Shown here piece by piece: positions 8,446 through 17,858 of a stretch of 59,799 nt of DNA. Origin of the DNA: UBA1181 sp045617845 (lineage in GTDB: Bacteria > Bacteroidota > Bacteroidia > Bacteroidales > Paludibacteraceae). Where the stretch lies: contig JAZLJL010000035.1 in the NCBI GenBank assembly GCA_045617845.1, positions 1-59,799 on the forward strand. Direction: 5' to 3'. Positions within the stretch are counted from its first letter, which is position 1, and each line of letters opens with the position of its first letter. A model generated the notes under the pieces. It was not told where the DNA came from. It made no database searches and worked only from the letters and a program-made list of their open reading frames with translations. Made by a program: the position numbers and the translations under genes.

Positions 8446-9519
8446 TCAAACAGACAAGACCATATCCACCCAGGCGTCCGGCTGGTCTATGACAGAAGAT
8501 TTGGATATTGAACGCAATCGGGCTAACTTATCTTGATAGATTTCATTCGACAGACCGTCCACCAACGAGACAACCTCCGATTCATCCGTGGCATTCACCG
8601 ACAGGCCAATATTCCATGACTTCACTTTTTCCGCCAAGAAAGTATCTTCAGAAACTATGATAGGAGTTTCGAAATAGATGGCCTCATATAATTTATTTGG
8701 CTCTGCATACCGCACATTCTCATACTTCGTGTCATATGAAGAAAGGAGCCAATCAATCTCAGCGTAAATAGAGGGCAAATCGCTCGGATTCTTGAAAGAT
8801 CCATGGAAAAAGCAGTTGTTCAATTTCTTTAAAGGTTCGAACATCTTACGGTCAAGTTCCGAAACGAAGGAACCATAAAAATGGAACTCATGCTGGGGGT
8901 AATGACGACAAAATGTGTATGCAAAAGAGAAGACTGTCCGAAAACGGATTTTCCCGACAAATCCTATCCGCAAATTTCCATGGCGTGATTTATCCACAAT
9001 AGGATAATCGACAACCATCGAAGAAAGCTTATTAGGTATCACACACACATTACCAGGAGACTTCTCTCCAAAATGGTAGCGCAAAAATCCCTCAGAAGTA
9101 AGCACCGTCATACGGGACTTACGCATCAAGCGCTTGTCCAACGACTCCATCAGTTTACGGACCAATGAGTTAGACAAGTAAGTATGCACCATATCAGACT
9201 CCTCATACACGAAAGGCCTTCCTGGGCAAAAGAAGCGGAACATCAGAGCCATATCCATTCCAAAAAGGTAATAGAGGTCCGCACTGGAGGCAGCGACCTT
9301 ACGGAATGCCCGAACTAGGATAGGCAGACGTTTCGCATATGATAGATCATTAGAGAAAGAGCCGATAATCTCGATAGGAAATCCGACTTCAGAATTAAAG
9401 GTTTCACTCGAGCGGTTAAACGCGTAAACGACCGTCTCGACGCCACGCTCGACAAACGGGCTAATACGTTTAATGCAGCGCTGGCTTTGAAGGGCACCTA
9501 AAAGGAAAACAATCTTCAT
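8446..9519 (-). CDS. Glycosyltransferase, GT4-like (GT-B fold)
   Basis: The protein has 357 residues from the ATG at 9519, which forms an ATGA overlap with the stop of the gene upstream; an ATG at 9528 would add three residues. The fold looks like GT-B. The N-terminal half has MKIVFLLGALQSQRCIKRI. The C-terminal half has a donor-binding region with RIGFVGKIRF, the segment WLLSSYDTKYENVRYAEPNKLYEAIYFETPII and a final helix. The classical EX7E motif is reduced to the PNKLYEAI region. It belongs to the polysaccharide operon. Donor and acceptor are unknown. Confidence 0.85.
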   Translation of the reverse strand: MKIVFLLGALQSQRCIKRISPFVERGVETVVYAFNRSSETFNSEVGFPIEIIGSFSNDLSYAKRLPILVRAFRKVAASSADLYYLFGMDMALMFRFFCPGRPFVYEESDMVHTYLSNSLVRKLMESLDKRLMRKSRMTVLTSEGFLRYHFGEKSPGNVCVIPNKLSSMVVDYPIVDKSRHGNLRIGFVGKIRFRTVFSFAYTFCRHYPQHEFHFYGSFVSELDRKMFEPLKKLNNCFFHGSFKNPSDLPSIYAEIDWLLSSYDTKYENVRYAEPNKLYEAIYFETPIIVSEDTFLAEKVKSWNIGLSVNATDESEVVSLVDGLSNEIYQDKLARLRSISKSSVIDQPDAWVDMVLSV

Positions 9520-10649
9520 ATAGGACATACACCTTTCCCCCCGATACGGGATTGGATAAAACGGACAATTTGCTCCGCTCGCATTTCAATCGACAAATGC
9601 CTCACCGAAACTAAAGCATTCTCCGAGTATTCTTTTCTCTTACGCTCATCAAACAGAAGCGAAATGGAACTAGCGATGCCATCCACATCCATTGGATCCA
9701 CCATGATGGAATTCTTGTCATTCAAAACGTCCCAATTAAAAGGGAGATTAGAAGAAACGACAGGCAACCCGCAAGCCAAAGCCTCAACCACGGCATTGCA
9801 ACACCCCTCCTTCAAAGTAGGCAAGACAAAGACATCGGAAGCGTTCAAATATTTCGGGACATCAGAATGCGGGAGTTGTCCCGCAAACAATACGTTTCCA
9901 CAAGACGGAGGCAACTCCCCTTCCCCCACGAAAATGGAATAGACAGGGACACCGCTCAACTTCTCCAAAGCAGAAGAGAGCCTCGAAGAACCTTTCCTTT
10001 CGCAAAAAGCGCCCACAAAAGAGACAATGAACGCATCGATAGGCAGCCCTAGTTCCCGTCTGCATCGAATCCTATCCATCGGGTAGAAAAGCGACATATC
10101 AACCGCATTGGGTATCACCTCACACTTCGCCTCGACCGTTAACCCCAAAGCGACACTCTCCTCCTTGTTCTTTGTGGAGACGCAGACTACGCCAGAAACC
10201 AAGTCAACAAGATCCTTAGGGAATTGGCACAATGCAGACAATTGGGCTATGTCGCTCTCCCCAGTGGCGACAAACAAAGGAAGATGTTTCTCCCGGACAT
10301 AATCAGAGACCAGACTCGCAGACGACCAAAAATGCGCATATACCACATCCGGACAGAAATCCAATTTTCTCAGAGCTCTATTCAACGCACGTTTAGAGGA
10401 ACAATATGAAAGGGATTTTCCCCCAACACTTAATGTCGAGAAAGAGAGGTAATTAGGTCGATAGACTATGACGTCCTCCGCTTCCTCCGTCTTAGAAGGA
10501 TAGAAATGACGATTTTTGGAGACGCTATAAGGAGCGATAACACGGCAAAGGTGACCGCAATGCGCCAAGGCGGTCACCAGTTCCTTAACAAACTGATACT
10601 TAACCTTATACTTATCAGGATAATCCGGCGTTATAATCAGTATATTCAT
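9516..10649 (-). CDS. Family 4 glycosyltransferase
   Basis: The protein has 377 residues with clear GT-B architecture. The N-terminal domain starts NILIITPDYPDKYKVKYQFVKELVTAL. The C-terminal donor domain contains SFVGAFCERKGSSRL, then the typical VFVLPTLKEGCCNAVVEALACGLPVVSSN block with the EX7E motif (EGCCNAVVE). The start ATG overlaps the stop of the upstream Wzy-like gene by four bases and its own stop overlaps the next start in the same way. Translation of these genes is therefore probably coupled. It adds a sugar during repeat-unit assembly on the inner side of the membrane. Confidence 0.93.
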   Translation of the reverse strand: MNILIITPDYPDKYKVKYQFVKELVTALAHCGHLCRVIAPYSVSKNRHFYPSKTEEAEDVIVYRPNYLSFSTLSVGGKSLSYCSSKRALNRALRKLDFCPDVVYAHFWSSASLVSDYVREKHLPLFVATGESDIAQLSALCQFPKDLVDLVSGVVCVSTKNKEESVALGLTVEAKCEVIPNAVDMSLFYPMDRIRCRRELGLPIDAFIVSFVGAFCERKGSSRLSSALEKLSGVPVYSIFVGEGELPPSCGNVLFAGQLPHSDVPKYLNASDVFVLPTLKEGCCNAVVEALACGLPVVSSNLPFNWDVLNDKNSIMVDPMDVDGIASSISLLFDERKRKEYSENALVSVRHLSIEMRAEQIVRFIQSRIGGKGVCPI

Positions 10650-11845
10650 AAGTCCGACAACCTAACATTTTTGTTCCTAACCACGCACCCCAAACAAAAG
10701 CCCAACACACTGGTCGAATAGATATTCATATCATCATAAGACATTGAAAAGAAAGTCCTCATGAAAAAAATGAAGAACAACAAACCGAACGCAGTATGTA
10801 ATAGTGAGTCACCTTTCATTTTGCGTAAAAGTAAAAAGAAAGAAATCCAATAGAACAAATAAATTCCCAAGCCTAGCATGCCTTGGTTGACAGCCAATTC
10901 CAACCAATCGTTGTGGGCTAATTTACCAGCGATACCCAACGTGGCATTAGCACCAGAACCAAACAAAAACTGAAATGAATCTGTGTCATAAATGAAATAA
11001 CTATACAACGTTCTGTACAAGACATCCCGTCCGCTCACATACCCCTCCATGGTAGACTGAATACGCTGGCTATATGTTTCATTCGTCTCCAATAAAAACA
11101 CGGTGAAAAAGGCCAACGCGACCACCACGCCAAGGGAAGTCAAGACGATGACCACTTTCTTGAAACGCTTCGCGTATTTGAACATCTCCATCAAAAAGCC
11201 GACCATACAACACACTCCGATAAGTATGGCGCCACGTTTCATTCCCATCAAAACAAACGTCATGACACAAATGAGGCCCAAATACTGGACCCACGGACGT
11301 TTGTAATAGAACGTCAAGACAGGGAACAAACAAAGGATTCCATAACCCATGTTGTTTACAAGGCTCTCCTTATCAATCCCATTCTCCAACATTTTAGCCC
11401 TAGCATCCATTTCGAAGTTCCAATAAGACATAACCGCCATAAAGAAGAATCCCCCCCCCAAGAAACGCATCATTCGTTGTGTCAATATACCCTTCCAGGA
11501 GAAATAAGAGAACAAATAGATAGGCAAAAGGGAATTATAGATGTTCTTCAGATAATTGAACGATTTATAATCAGTGAGTTCCGGGTAATAATGTTCCCCC
11601 TCCAGGGCATATACAATGCCGTAAAAAGTGAACAGCAACACCAAGGCATTTAAAGCGACCAGATAAATCGGTTTCTCCCCAAAATCCAGATTCACCTTCA
11701 CGACATAAATAACAGAGATAACATTGAGGATGACGATAGCAATAATGGACAAAGCGTTCCCTTCCGTCCACAGGAGTCCCTGCAGTTCGTAAAGAATCCA
11801 CAAAAAAACATAAATGTAAAGGATATACTTTTCTTTCAGTACCAT
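10646..11845 (-). CDS. Wzy-like O-antigen/capsule polymerase or ligase, polytopic
   Basis: The protein has 399 residues and about ten or more hydrophobic helices spread over its length. A large loop (about residues 270-325, including YSQRIQSTMEGYVSGRDVLYRTLYSYF and SGANATLGIAGKLAHNDWLE) resembles the periplasmic loop of the O-antigen ligase/polymerase (Wzy_C) group; the LAHNDWLE motif with its His is typical. I chose the ATG at 11845, seven bases after the upstream stop; a TTG at 11860 is also open. In a locus with Wzx, Wzc and Wza it is most likely the polymerase of repeat units in the periplasm. Confidence 0.85.
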   Translation of the reverse strand: MVLKEKYILYIYVFLWILYELQGLLWTEGNALSIIAIVILNVISVIYVVKVNLDFGEKPIYLVALNALVLLFTFYGIVYALEGEHYYPELTDYKSFNYLKNIYNSLLPIYLFSYFSWKGILTQRMMRFLGGGFFFMAVMSYWNFEMDARAKMLENGIDKESLVNNMGYGILCLFPVLTFYYKRPWVQYLGLICVMTFVLMGMKRGAILIGVCCMVGFLMEMFKYAKRFKKVVIVLTSLGVVVALAFFTVFLLETNETYSQRIQSTMEGYVSGRDVLYRTLYSYFIYDTDSFQFLFGSGANATLGIAGKLAHNDWLELAVNQGMLGLGIYLFYWISFFLLLRKMKGDSLLHTAFGLLFFIFFMRTFFSMSYDDMNIYSTSVLGFCLGCVVRNKNVRLSDL

Positions 11846-11852
11846 CACAAAA

Positions 11853-12746
11853 TCACTCAATTTTCGAGTCAGGCAAATGGAGCCATTCCCCCAGTCTCCT
11901 ATCCCATTCCAAAGATTTCATATCATCCAGGCCATTAGAATCGAAGAAAGTCAATTCGCCCCAATAGACGTGGTTCTCCACACAATAAAGATCGACACGC
12001 ACATGAGGGAACCCCGCCGATAAAACAGAAGCTATCCGTTTCATCTCATCAAAAGCATCAGGCTTCGCCATCAGTTTTCCAGTACGCGCGCCATAACGGC
12101 TCTCAATCGGCAAAGGGCGGAAATCCATATCGTAGTAATCGAATGTCTTATGGGAAGAGCGGTTAGCAGCGACAAACATCACCTTAGGGACGCCATCGAA
12201 ACACATGAACTTATAATCCGTCAGTTCCCCACTCTCATCCTCCAAGTATGGTTCCGCGATAATACGTCGTGGGACATTACGGTAGGGCCATTCCCTCGTG
12301 CGCACATAGTAATCACGTTTCAAGCATCGATCCAGCCTATCCCTGACGGCACACTCGTCCAATGCGGTCTTATCCTTACAAATCACCACGCCGCCACTGT
12401 CGTGCGTACATTTTAACACGAACCTATCCGGCAAGGAAGCGAAGTCGATATCATCCGCGCTACTCCACACCCCTAACGTAGGAATGACAAATTCAGAACC
12501 GACCAATCGTTCGACCTTAAATTTGGCCGCATATTTATCCACCATCTCCGTACATTCAGGACGATGGTAATACAGTTTCAACCATTGCAGTTTTTCCGTA
12601 AAGAACAGAGGATGATCCAAATCGAGGCGACGTCCCAGATGGATTCGATAAAGGCACTTCAAGTATATACGGTCAGGGAATACCCCAGCCATCTTTTTCA
12701 AGAGGAACAATTCCAATGACTTAAAGAAACTCCTACAATCCATCAT
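11853..12746 (-). CDS. TupA-like ATP-grasp enzyme
   Basis: The protein has 297 residues. It resembles the TupA-like ATP-grasp family, often labelled 'glycosyltransferase' in capsule loci. Typical pieces are FTEKLQWLKLYYHRPECTEMVDKYAAK near the start, RFVLKCTHDSGGVVICKDK (nucleotide-binding loop), IAEPYLEDESGELTDYKFMCFDG, and WGELTFFDSNG near the end. TupA itself adds an amino acid to teichuronopeptide, so this enzyme may decorate a uronic acid or other acidic sugar with an amino-acid-like group. That function is inference. The ATG at 12746 is preferred; a TTG at 12773 would overlap the upstream gene by four bases. Confidence 0.85.
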   Translation of the reverse strand: MMDCRSFFKSLELFLLKKMAGVFPDRIYLKCLYRIHLGRRLDLDHPLFFTEKLQWLKLYYHRPECTEMVDKYAAKFKVERLVGSEFVIPTLGVWSSADDIDFASLPDRFVLKCTHDSGGVVICKDKTALDECAVRDRLDRCLKRDYYVRTREWPYRNVPRRIIAEPYLEDESGELTDYKFMCFDGVPKVMFVAANRSSHKTFDYYDMDFRPLPIESRYGARTGKLMAKPDAFDEMKRIASVLSAGFPHVRVDLYCVENHVYWGELTFFDSNGLDDMKSLEWDRRLGEWLHLPDSKIE

Positions 12747-12769
12747 TAAACCCAAATTCAAAGAAAAAC

Positions 12770-14005
12770 TCAAGTCAAATTCTCCTCCCTATTGGCAGTC
12801 CAAAAGACCCAGACGCCCATTATCGCACGAACCAACAAGAGCAACAAAGCCACCCCCATCGCGGAAAAATAATAAGTGAAAGGGAAAGAGAGCACAAATC
12901 CGAGCACAGAGACCTTAATGATAATCCTTCTATACGACGCCTCTTTCCCGTCTAAAACCAACCGATTCAGTCCATAAATATTCGTTAAATACAAGAAAGG
13001 GAAAGAGAGGGACAAAACACGTAAAATCCAGACAGCCTCCGAAAACTCATCTGTATAAAACCAATCTATCAGGAAAGGCGCACCCAACCAAAGGGCGACA
13101 GACCCAAGCAAGGAGAGAGGGAAAGTCAAACTTGAATATATTTTATGAGCCTCCCTTTTCCTTGACAAAAAAGGGAAAAACGTCTGAGACAGCAAAGATA
13201 GAAACTGGTCCGACAGAGAAAAGAATTTATTACCCGCATCGAATATTCCGTTTGCGGAGAAGCCAAAGAAACGAGCCAACAAAAATTGGGAAAAACTATT
13301 ATAAAGATTCGGCATGAAGTTAGAAAGGAAGAGATCAAAACTACTCTTCAGCGACGAAAAGATGTCACGGAAAGAAGATTTCCTAAGCCTCACCTTCCAG
13401 ACCCTGAAAACAATGATTTGAGCGAAAACGCCAGAAACGATGTAGCCCAAAGAGAAGAACAAAGGATGAAGAAAATAGTCCTCTTTCTCCTTAATGAACA
13501 AAAAGACAGCTATCGTAAAGAGCAACTTCACCAAGACATTGAAAATGGTGACATACTTCATCTTCTCCATCGCCTGGAAAAACCAATCAGGGAACAGCAC
13601 ATGACCAGGGATCGCCAACAGAGAGAAAACCAACACCAAAGTCTCCTCCCGGAGAGCATCAATAAAGAAAGACAGAAGAAAGAGGATGAGGAAACACCCA
13701 GACATCACCAAGAGACGGGACCAAAACACATCTGAGAAAATCCTAGACACTCTATCCATGTCAGACTTGCATCTCGCCACATCACGCGTGGCGGAATAAA
13801 CAAAGCCCCAATCCGAAATCGTCAACACCCACAATGAGACGACAGATGCGAAGGCAATCTTTCCATAACCTTCAGCCCCAATCACTTTGGCGAGATAAGG
13901 CACCGTAAGCAAAGGGAAAATATAACTAGCCATCTTCAGGCAAAAGAGCCAGGAGAAATTGGAGGCCAATCTCTTTTTGTCCGATACAGACAAATCATCT
14001 TTCAT
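12770..14005 (-). CDS. Wzx-type polysaccharide flippase (MOP superfamily)
   Basis: The protein has 411 residues and 12 or so predicted membrane helices. The N-terminus has the hallmark FSWLFCLKMASYIFPLLTVPYLAKVIGAEGYGKIAFA of this group, followed by SDWGFVYSATRDVA. The last helix pairs contain GLNRLVLDGKEASYRRI. It should turn the undecaprenyl-linked repeat unit from the cytoplasmic to the periplasmic face, where the Wzy-like protein polymerises it. It lies 40 bases after the sugar dehydrogenase gene and is followed closely by the TupA-like gene. Confidence 0.93.
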   Translation of the reverse strand: MKDDLSVSDKKRLASNFSWLFCLKMASYIFPLLTVPYLAKVIGAEGYGKIAFASVVSLWVLTISDWGFVYSATRDVARCKSDMDRVSRIFSDVFWSRLLVMSGCFLILFLLSFFIDALREETLVLVFSLLAIPGHVLFPDWFFQAMEKMKYVTIFNVLVKLLFTIAVFLFIKEKEDYFLHPLFFSLGYIVSGVFAQIIVFRVWKVRLRKSSFRDIFSSLKSSFDLFLSNFMPNLYNSFSQFLLARFFGFSANGIFDAGNKFFSLSDQFLSLLSQTFFPFLSRKREAHKIYSSLTFPLSLLGSVALWLGAPFLIDWFYTDEFSEAVWILRVLSLSFPFLYLTNIYGLNRLVLDGKEASYRRIIIKVSVLGFVLSFPFTYYFSAMGVALLLLLVRAIMGVWVFWTANREENLT

Positions 14006-14045
14006 ATCATAACATCATGGAGAGACAGGGAACAAGGGGTAGGAA

Positions 14046-15335
14046 TCATAATCTACCATCCACCTCCGTCCTATCGCAAAAGCCTTTCACATCATATACC
14101 ACACCAGCGATTGGATCTTCCAAGAAATCCCTCATATTCAAGCTTTTGAACTGGTCGTGAGGGACAGACACCACCACGGCATCAAAACTACCCAATAAAT
14201 CCGAATACGGCGACGCACACAGAGAAATGCCATACTCTTCCTGTACTTTATCCGCATCCGCCCAAGGGTCACACACCACCAAATTTGAAGTGTATTCATA
14301 AAGTGTATGATATATATCCACCACCTTCGTATTACGGATATCCGGACAATTCTCCTTAAACGTGAAGCCAAGTAAGAGGATTTTCGCATCTTTTACAACA
14401 AGTCCCTTCTTATTCATGCACTTGATAGTCTGTTCAGCCACATAAGCCCCCATACCATCGTTCAAGCGACGAGCAGAAAACATCACGCGAGGCAAGACGC
14501 CATACACCTGAGCCTTTTGTATCAAATAATAAGGATCGACAGAGATGCAATGTCCCCCCACCAAACCAGGCTTCATCTTGATGAAATTCCACTTTGTGGC
14601 GGCAGCCTCAATCACATCGTTCGTGTCGATGCCCATCGCATTGAAAATCTTCGCCAACTCATTCATGAAAGCTATGTTCACGTCACGTTGTGAATTCTCA
14701 ATTATTTTGCTCGCCTCAGCGACACGAATAGAAGGAGCCTTGTGCGTTCCGTTCACCAGAACAGCATTATAAAGGCGGTCTACGAAATCGGCCACTTCCG
14801 GCGTGGAGCCAGACGTCACCTTCTTGATTTTCTCAACCGTATGATCCTTATCGCCCGGGTTGACACGCTCAGGAGAATAGCCTGCAAAAAAATCCGTATT
14901 GAACTTCAATCCGGAAACCCTTTCGATCACAGGGATACACTCGTCCTCCGTCACTCCAGGATAAACCGTCGACTCATAAATCACGACGTCCCCCTTGGCA
15001 ATCACCTCGCCGACCATCGAACTCGCTTCGTACAATGGCCTCAAATCAGGAGCGTTGTCCGCATCCACAGGTGTAGGGACGGCCACCACATAAACGTTGC
15101 AAGTCCGTATGTCATCCTGTTTAGACGTACAAATAAAACCATTATCAAAAGCCGAACGCAATAAATTATCGTCTATCTCCAAGGTTGCGTCATGCCCCAA
15201 GTTCAAAGCCTCGACACGACTACGACTCTTATCGAAACCGACAGTCTGGAATTTAGTGGAAAAAAGTCTTGCCAAAGGCAAACCGACGTAGCCCAAACCG
15301 ACCACACATATCCTCACATTATCAAGGCTTAACAT
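14046..15335 (-). CDS. Nucleotide sugar dehydrogenase (UDP-HexNAc dehydrogenase, TviB/WbpO type)
   Basis: The protein has 429 residues. NAD-binding GLGYVGLP lies at residues 13-20. VAVPTPVD and the catalytic-region ESTVYPGVTEDECIP follow. GLVGGHCISVDPYYL carries the active-site Cys near residue 262. The segments and length fit the subgroup that oxidises UDP-GlcNAc or UDP-GalNAc to the uronic acid, rather than UDP-glucose dehydrogenase; the exact substrate is inferred. A uronic acid in the polymer would also suit the TupA-like enzyme downstream. A 118-base gap separates this gene from the Wzc-like gene. Confidence 0.92.
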   Translation of the reverse strand: MLSLDNVRICVVGLGYVGLPLARLFSTKFQTVGFDKSRSRVEALNLGHDATLEIDDNLLRSAFDNGFICTSKQDDIRTCNVYVVAVPTPVDADNAPDLRPLYEASSMVGEVIAKGDVVIYESTVYPGVTEDECIPVIERVSGLKFNTDFFAGYSPERVNPGDKDHTVEKIKKVTSGSTPEVADFVDRLYNAVLVNGTHKAPSIRVAEASKIIENSQRDVNIAFMNELAKIFNAMGIDTNDVIEAAATKWNFIKMKPGLVGGHCISVDPYYLIQKAQVYGVLPRVMFSARRLNDGMGAYVAEQTIKCMNKKGLVVKDAKILLLGFTFKENCPDIRNTKVVDIYHTLYEYTSNLVVCDPWADADKVQEEYGISLCASPYSDLLGSFDAVVVSVPHDQFKSLNMRDFLEDPIAGVVYDVKGFCDRTEVDGRL

Positions 15336-15453
15336 AATAAAAAAGCACGATAAATTACATTAAAATATTGATATTCAACACATTAAACAAGAACAACATC
15401 AACACTTCGTGATTGTCAGTCACAATGGCAAAAGCCTCGACGGACAAAAAGTT

Positions 15454-17850
15454 TCACTTCGGCGAATCGTTATTCGAATGACCGTAGTCATAGCCATAAC
15501 CATAGCCGTAGCCGTAACCATAACCAGCGCCATAGCCATAACCATAATTCTTCCCATATCGGTTTCGTCGGGATTTACGCACAGCGTTAATGACGATGCC
15601 CATATTAGGCAAACGGTTTTCCTCCGCCAATGAGTTGATATATTTAAAGCATCTTTTATTCAAGAACTTAGATCGGCAAACGAATACAGTGATATCCGCC
15701 ACACGGGAAAGGACCAAGGTATCGGTAACGAAGGAAACAGGCGCCGAATCAATCAGCACATAATCATAGCGAGACCTCAACTCTTCGAAAAGCTTTTCCA
15801 AGCGGGTACGCGAAAGCAATTCTGTCGGATTCGGAGGCACGGAGCCGCCTGAAATCACATCCAAATAAGGAGAATCAGACTTTCCGATGATATCATCAAC
15901 GGACAAAGAATCATTGGACAAGAAATTGGACAATCCATATTTCCTTTTATCCTCAAAATAACGTTTGATTTGGGGGTTACGGATATCCGCGCCAACCACG
16001 ACAACCTTTTTGGAAAGAGAAGAAAACGACATAGCGGTATTAACGGACACGAAAGTCTTACCCTCATTAGGCACGAAAGAGGTGACAAGGATAACCTTAC
16101 TGTTCTTATCCTGTTGTACGAATTGCAGATTCGTACGCAAAAGGCGGAAAGGCTCCGCCCCGATCCGCTTCCACTCCTCATCCGACATATCTTCGTCCCG
16201 GAACGGTAACTCCGCCAACACAGGCAAAGAGGTCAGGCCCTCCTGTTCGAGGCTAAAGGAATCAGTCACATTAAAGGAGAACAACTTCTTCAGATAGAGG
16301 CCCAATACAGGGAAAAGCATTCCGAAGAAGAAAGCGACAAAGAACACAAGAACCTTTTTAGGCGCTACAGGGGCCACGTCCGCCATGCTTTCGTCGACCA
16401 CCTTCGCGCAATTCAAAGTAGCAGCCATAGTCAAAGCGTTCTCCTCCCGTTTCTGAAGCAACAACAAGAAGAGTTGCTGTTGGATTTGACGTTGCCGCTC
16501 GATTTCCACGAAAAGGCGCTCCTGGGTAGGGACATTGCTGATTTGCCCCCTGAATTTTTCAGCCTGTCGGTTCAAATCAGCCAAAGAAATATTCAAACCT
16601 TTTTCCACATTGGAAACGAGCAGTTTGATGTTTTCGAACAGACCGTTAATCTGGAGTGTCTGTTGAGTAACGACAGGGTTATTTTCGGAAGTAGTTTGAA
16701 GAAGTTTGACCCTAGAAAGCAACAAACTATTATACTGGTTGATTTGTTCAATCAAGCCAGCGTCGTTCAAACCGATATTCGAAGGGATAACATTACCACG
16801 GTTAGACTCGTCCGCCAAATAGTTTTTCAAGGAGAGCACCAAATTCAATTGAGTTTCGCACTCCACCCTTTTCGCCTCGTACTCGGCACCTTTCTGCAGA
16901 TAAAGTTGCGCATTAGAGGACAATTCGGTCAAGCCTTCCCTCTTCTTGTATTTCTCCAGATTTTTTTCAGTTTCGCCCAATTCTTCAGACAACACCTTGA
17001 TACGATTATCGATGAACAGAGCTGTCTTTGTAGCCACCTCATTCTTTTCCTCAACGGCCGAACGGTTATACATATCAATCAAGCCGTCCAAGAAATCTAT
17101 TCCTCTCTGCTGATTAGTCGTATTCAATGACATAACCACGATGGAAGAGTTTTTGCTCACCTGAGAAAGAGTCAGGTCTTTAATATATTTCAAAGCCAAC
17201 AAGATAGGAGGTTGAATCTCCACCAGATATTCGTCGTAGTCGGAATCTTCGTTCCACGTGCCGGACAAGGCGAAATCCAAAGGCCCATAAGGAGTGAGGA
17301 TTTCGATAGGGAAAGAAGAGTAAACGGAGTCCGTCAACAGTTCATCATTGCAGGAAAGGGCGACACGGACAGATTGGTCGGCGTTCCGTTTCAGTTCAAT
17401 TGACAGAATCTCGGTAAGGGAAGATGCGTCGAACAAACTATCCACAAGGACGAAAGGGGAAAAACCCGATACGTCACGTTTCCGAAGGAAAGACTTTCCA
17501 TAATAGTTCACATAAAGTTCGCGTTCAAGGATTACGTTCTTCACCAAAGTTTTGGATTTCAGCAGTTCGACCTCATTCTCCGTATTCGTTTTATGCATCA
17601 TGTTGATGTCATCAAATACGGAAATCTCGGAAAAGAAATCGCCGCCTCTTTTTTCGTCGCGTATCATTATCTTGGAAGAGACGCGATAAGTAGGCATAGT
17701 ATAATGGAGGTAAGCGAAAGCGGCGAGTAGACAGACAAACAGAGAGAAGGCGAAACATTTCCAGTAGGCCAAGAACGTATAGACCAAGTCCTTCATTTCG
17801 ATGGAATTGCCGTCCTTCTCTTTATGAACGTTAAGATGCTGCGTCTCCAT
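15454..17850 (-). CDS. Wzc-like chain-length regulator and tyrosine autokinase with Gly-Tyr tail
   Basis: The protein has 798 residues. A Wzz-type domain has one membrane helix near residue 35 and another near 520, with a long coiled-coil periplasmic part between them. The cytosolic BY-kinase domain has Walker A (SFVPNEGKTFVSVNTA, near 595), A' (VVGADIRNPQ) and Walker B (YVLIDSAPV). The last 34 residues hold 11 tyrosines, mostly alternating with glycine. In this family a Tyr cluster at the end is autophosphorylated and controls polymer length. It follows the Wza-like gene by eight bases. No Wzb-type phosphatase is in the window. The regular GY spacing is unusual (see findings). Confidence 0.94.
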   Translation of the reverse strand: METQHLNVHKEKDGNSIEMKDLVYTFLAYWKCFAFSLFVCLLAAFAYLHYTMPTYRVSSKIMIRDEKRGGDFFSEISVFDDINMMHKTNTENEVELLKSKTLVKNVILERELYVNYYGKSFLRKRDVSGFSPFVLVDSLFDASSLTEILSIELKRNADQSVRVALSCNDELLTDSVYSSFPIEILTPYGPLDFALSGTWNEDSDYDEYLVEIQPPILLALKYIKDLTLSQVSKNSSIVVMSLNTTNQQRGIDFLDGLIDMYNRSAVEEKNEVATKTALFIDNRIKVLSEELGETEKNLEKYKKREGLTELSSNAQLYLQKGAEYEAKRVECETQLNLVLSLKNYLADESNRGNVIPSNIGLNDAGLIEQINQYNSLLLSRVKLLQTTSENNPVVTQQTLQINGLFENIKLLVSNVEKGLNISLADLNRQAEKFRGQISNVPTQERLFVEIERQRQIQQQLFLLLLQKREENALTMAATLNCAKVVDESMADVAPVAPKKVLVFFVAFFFGMLFPVLGLYLKKLFSFNVTDSFSLEQEGLTSLPVLAELPFRDEDMSDEEWKRIGAEPFRLLRTNLQFVQQDKNSKVILVTSFVPNEGKTFVSVNTAMSFSSLSKKVVVVGADIRNPQIKRYFEDKRKYGLSNFLSNDSLSVDDIIGKSDSPYLDVISGGSVPPNPTELLSRTRLEKLFEELRSRYDYVLIDSAPVSFVTDTLVLSRVADITVFVCRSKFLNKRCFKYINSLAEENRLPNMGIVINAVRKSRRNRYGKNYGYGYGAGYGYGYGYGYGYDYGHSNNDSPK

Positions 17851-17858
17851 ATCAGAAA

